Origin: Acidobacteriota bacterium | GTDB taxonomy: Bacteria > Acidobacteriota > Thermoanaerobaculia > Gp7-AA8 | Reading direction: 5' to 3' | DNA length: 64,000 nucleotides | Assembly (NCBI GenBank): GCA_003223645.1 | Contig: QHVT01000013.1 | Coordinates: 1 to 64,000 of the forward strand | Shown: positions 61,712 to 64,000 of the stretch, piece after piece | Numbering within the stretch: the first letter of the stretch is position 1 | How the letters are laid out: each line of letters opens with the position of its first letter | Position numbers and translations under genes: made by a program | Notes under the pieces: generated by a model | Seen by the model: only the letters and a program-made list of their open reading frames with translations | Told to the model about the DNA's origin: nothing | Database searches by the model: none

Positions 61712-61947
61712 TTGCGAAGCGGTCCCTCGACCTCATCGAGGACTTCTTCGACTCGCGTCATTTGAATTCCGGGTCTCGATCGAACGAACGGTCCGTCGAT
61801 CCGAAACGGCTTACGGATCGTTGATGCGGTTGGATACTTCTCGCGCACCGCGTCATTTCCCAGCTCTTCCACGGTCTTCTGCGTCCGCCGTGCTTCTGCC
61901 TCGAGTCGCGCCGCGGCATCGTCATCGAGTTCGATCATCCTTCCCAT
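61708..61947 (-). CDS. vapB: VapB-type antitoxin
   Basis: 79 residues beginning MGRMIELDDDAAARLEAEAR, then RTQKTVEELGNDAVREKY. This is a ribbon-helix-helix-like N-terminus followed by a disordered toxin-binding tail (KPFRIDGPFVRSRPGIQMTR). It overlaps the VapC start by 4 bp, the usual antitoxin-first order, and would neutralise the toxin and repress the operon. A later Met (MIELDD, three residues on) could also be the start. Confidence 0.82.
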   Translation of the reverse strand: MGRMIELDDDAAARLEAEARRTQKTVEELGNDAVREKYPTASTIRKPFRIDGPFVRSRPGIQMTRVEEVLDEVEGPLRK

Positions 61948-62010
61948 CCCCCAATCATCCTCGGCACCCCCCTCTTGTCAAGTTAGAATCCGCCCCCGAG
62001 GAGGCACGCG

Positions 62011-62319
62011 ATGTCCGACTATGAAAAGCCGAGCCGCGCGGAAGATGAGTACTTTGCGAGGCAGGAGCTGGAGCGCCGCAAGAAGTGGGCGCAGGAGCAG
62101 TCGGCGAAGATGGCCGGCGACGAGAAGGAGCACGTCAAGCAGTTGCACTGGATGAAGTGTCCGAAGTGCGGGATGGATTTGAAAGAGATCCAACTGCACG
62201 GCGTCACCGTCGATCAGTGCGCACATTGCGGCGGGGTCTTCCTCGACAAAGGCGAGCTGGAGCGGCTCGAGCATCATGAAGAAGGCGTGATGAGTCGCGT
62301 CCTGCATTTCTTCCGCTGA
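62011..62319 (+). CDS. zinc-ribbon (zf-TFIIB) protein
   Basis: 102 residues with GAGGAGG six bases before the ATG. The charged N-terminus (YEKPSRAEDEYFARQELERR) resembles a coiled coil; the zinc ribbon at about 46-85 has MKCPKCGMDL and VDQCAHCGGVFLDKGELERL (CxxC...CxxC). The zf-TFIIB family is of unknown function in bacteria. Its stop overlaps the next ATG as TGATG, so it is translated together with the crotonase-like protein. Confidence 0.85.
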   Translation: MSDYEKPSRAEDEYFARQELERRKKWAQEQSAKMAGDEKEHVKQLHWMKCPKCGMDLKEIQLHGVTVDQCAHCGGVFLDKGELERLEHHEEGVMSRVLHFFR

Positions 62320-62795
62320 TGATTTTTCTGAGGGTTGCGGACATCCGTGATCTCGATGATCTCGTGCGGCGTCGCGAGTTGGTGGTTGCGATGGGGGAGG
62401 GCGACGTGAATGGCGTCGCCGCCGCGGCGTTGATGTTCGCCGACTTCGCCGTGCTCAAAGAAAACGCGACGCTGCACATCGACGCGGCGGAAGCGTGGGC
62501 GGGTGCGGTGTGGCGGCTTGGTCGCAAGGCGCTGCATGTGCAAAACGCGATGAGTGCGCGCGAGGCGAGAGACGCCGGCCTGTGCGATGACGTCACCGAC
62601 CACGAAGCAGAAATGTGGCTCGAGGAATGGATGCGCCACCGGAGCGTTGTGGCACTCGACAGCGCCGCCGCGTTGATTCGCTCGCGCGGTGGCGATCGCC
62701 TCGAACGCGCCGAGTTCGCCCGTCTCTTCGCCCTCGGCGAGCCGCAGAAGGGGCTCGACGCGTTCCTCGGCAAGAGAAAGCCGACGTATAGTTAG
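62319..62795 (+). CDS. short crotonase/enoyl-CoA hydratase-like protein
   Basis: 158 residues. [20 protein letters not shown] corresponds to the second oxyanion-hole segment (A..nG.a.GGG) of crotonases. It is followed by [20 protein letters not shown], the [19 protein letters not shown] tail and [13 protein letters not shown], the FxxKRxPxY end. The first half (about 95 residues, with the first oxyanion-hole loop) is missing, so the CoA-binding pocket is incomplete. It is coupled to the zinc-ribbon gene upstream and lies 29 bp before an acyl-CoA mutase gene, so a role beside acyl-CoA metabolism is plausible. It may be a regulatory or degenerate crotonase. Confidence 0.7.
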   Translation: MIFLRVADIRDLDDLVRRRELVVAMGEGDVNGVAAAALMFADFAVLKENATLHIDAAEAWAGAVWRLGRKALHVQNAMSAREARDAGLCDDVTDHEAEMWLEEWMRHRSVVALDSAAALIRSRGGDRLERAEFARLFALGEPQKGLDAFLGKRKPTYS

Positions 62796-62824
62796 TGAGT
62801 CCGGTTACGCAACCGAGGAACAAC

Positions 62825-64000
<1,176 letters not shown>

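Overview
The window reads as a chromosomal stretch of a GC-rich, Gram-negative-type bacterium. It carries a TonB-dependent receptor, a PilT-type pilus ATPase, many signal-peptide proteins, DUF885 enzymes, sortilin-like BNR propellers and a choice-of-anchor L protein. This mix, with LytS/LytTR regulators and a very large RHS protein, resembles soil Acidobacteriota (Thermoanaerobaculia-like lineages). That placement is inference from gene content only; no rRNA or tRNA gene was found.

Layout. 1-730: edge of an IS1182-like transposase and a broken GIY-YIG gene. 727-6893 and on to 9166 (minus): a sortilin-like protein, then an operon transcribed 9166 to 4037 encoding a hybrid histidine kinase, response regulator, TonB receptor (frameshifted) and YfiR-like protein. 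9249-11907 (plus): a second, divergent hybrid kinase/response regulator pair. 11999-21550: sterol-desaturase-like hydroxylase, DUF885 protein, Fpg DNA glycosylase, small secreted protein, GAF protein, DUF72 protein, SRPBCC protein, M12B-like metalloprotease, acyltransferase, membrane protein. 21480-25256 (minus): EAL protein, secreted anchored protein, secreted sialidase-like propeller, unknown protein. 25257-26252: a 63/42-bp minisatellite and a truncated patatin gene. 26253-43079 (minus): one 5,608-residue RHS protein. 43266-46125 (minus): LytS kinase, degenerate LytS-like pseudokinase, LytTR regulator, lying just upstream of the giant gene on the same strand. 46239-50474 (minus): RidA and a beta-rich protein fused to an esterase-like domain with its nucleophile replaced. 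50561-64000: a second DUF885 protein, carboxylesterase, PilT, alkaline phosphatase, RecX, AlaRS, choice-of-anchor L protein, methyltransferase, VapBC, zinc-ribbon protein, short crotonase and the start of an acyl-CoA mutase.

The strongest themes for a second look are: (1) the giant RHS mosaic with a C-terminal domain that looks like a PD-(D/E)XK nuclease but has no adjacent immunity gene, placed behind a LytTR operon that includes a pseudokinase; (2) several unrelated families of palindromic or short-tandem repeats, some inserted in frame inside genes (SRPBCC protein, alkaline phosphatase, Fpg) and some supplying stop codons; (3) a minisatellite whose two unit lengths are both multiples of 21 bp; (4) apparently dead enzyme domains kept in open reading frames.

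Frameshifts in the GIY-YIG and TonB genes could be real decay or homopolymer/assembly errors; the sequence alone cannot decide. Many long antisense ORFs exist because of GC-rich codon usage; they were treated as shadows.
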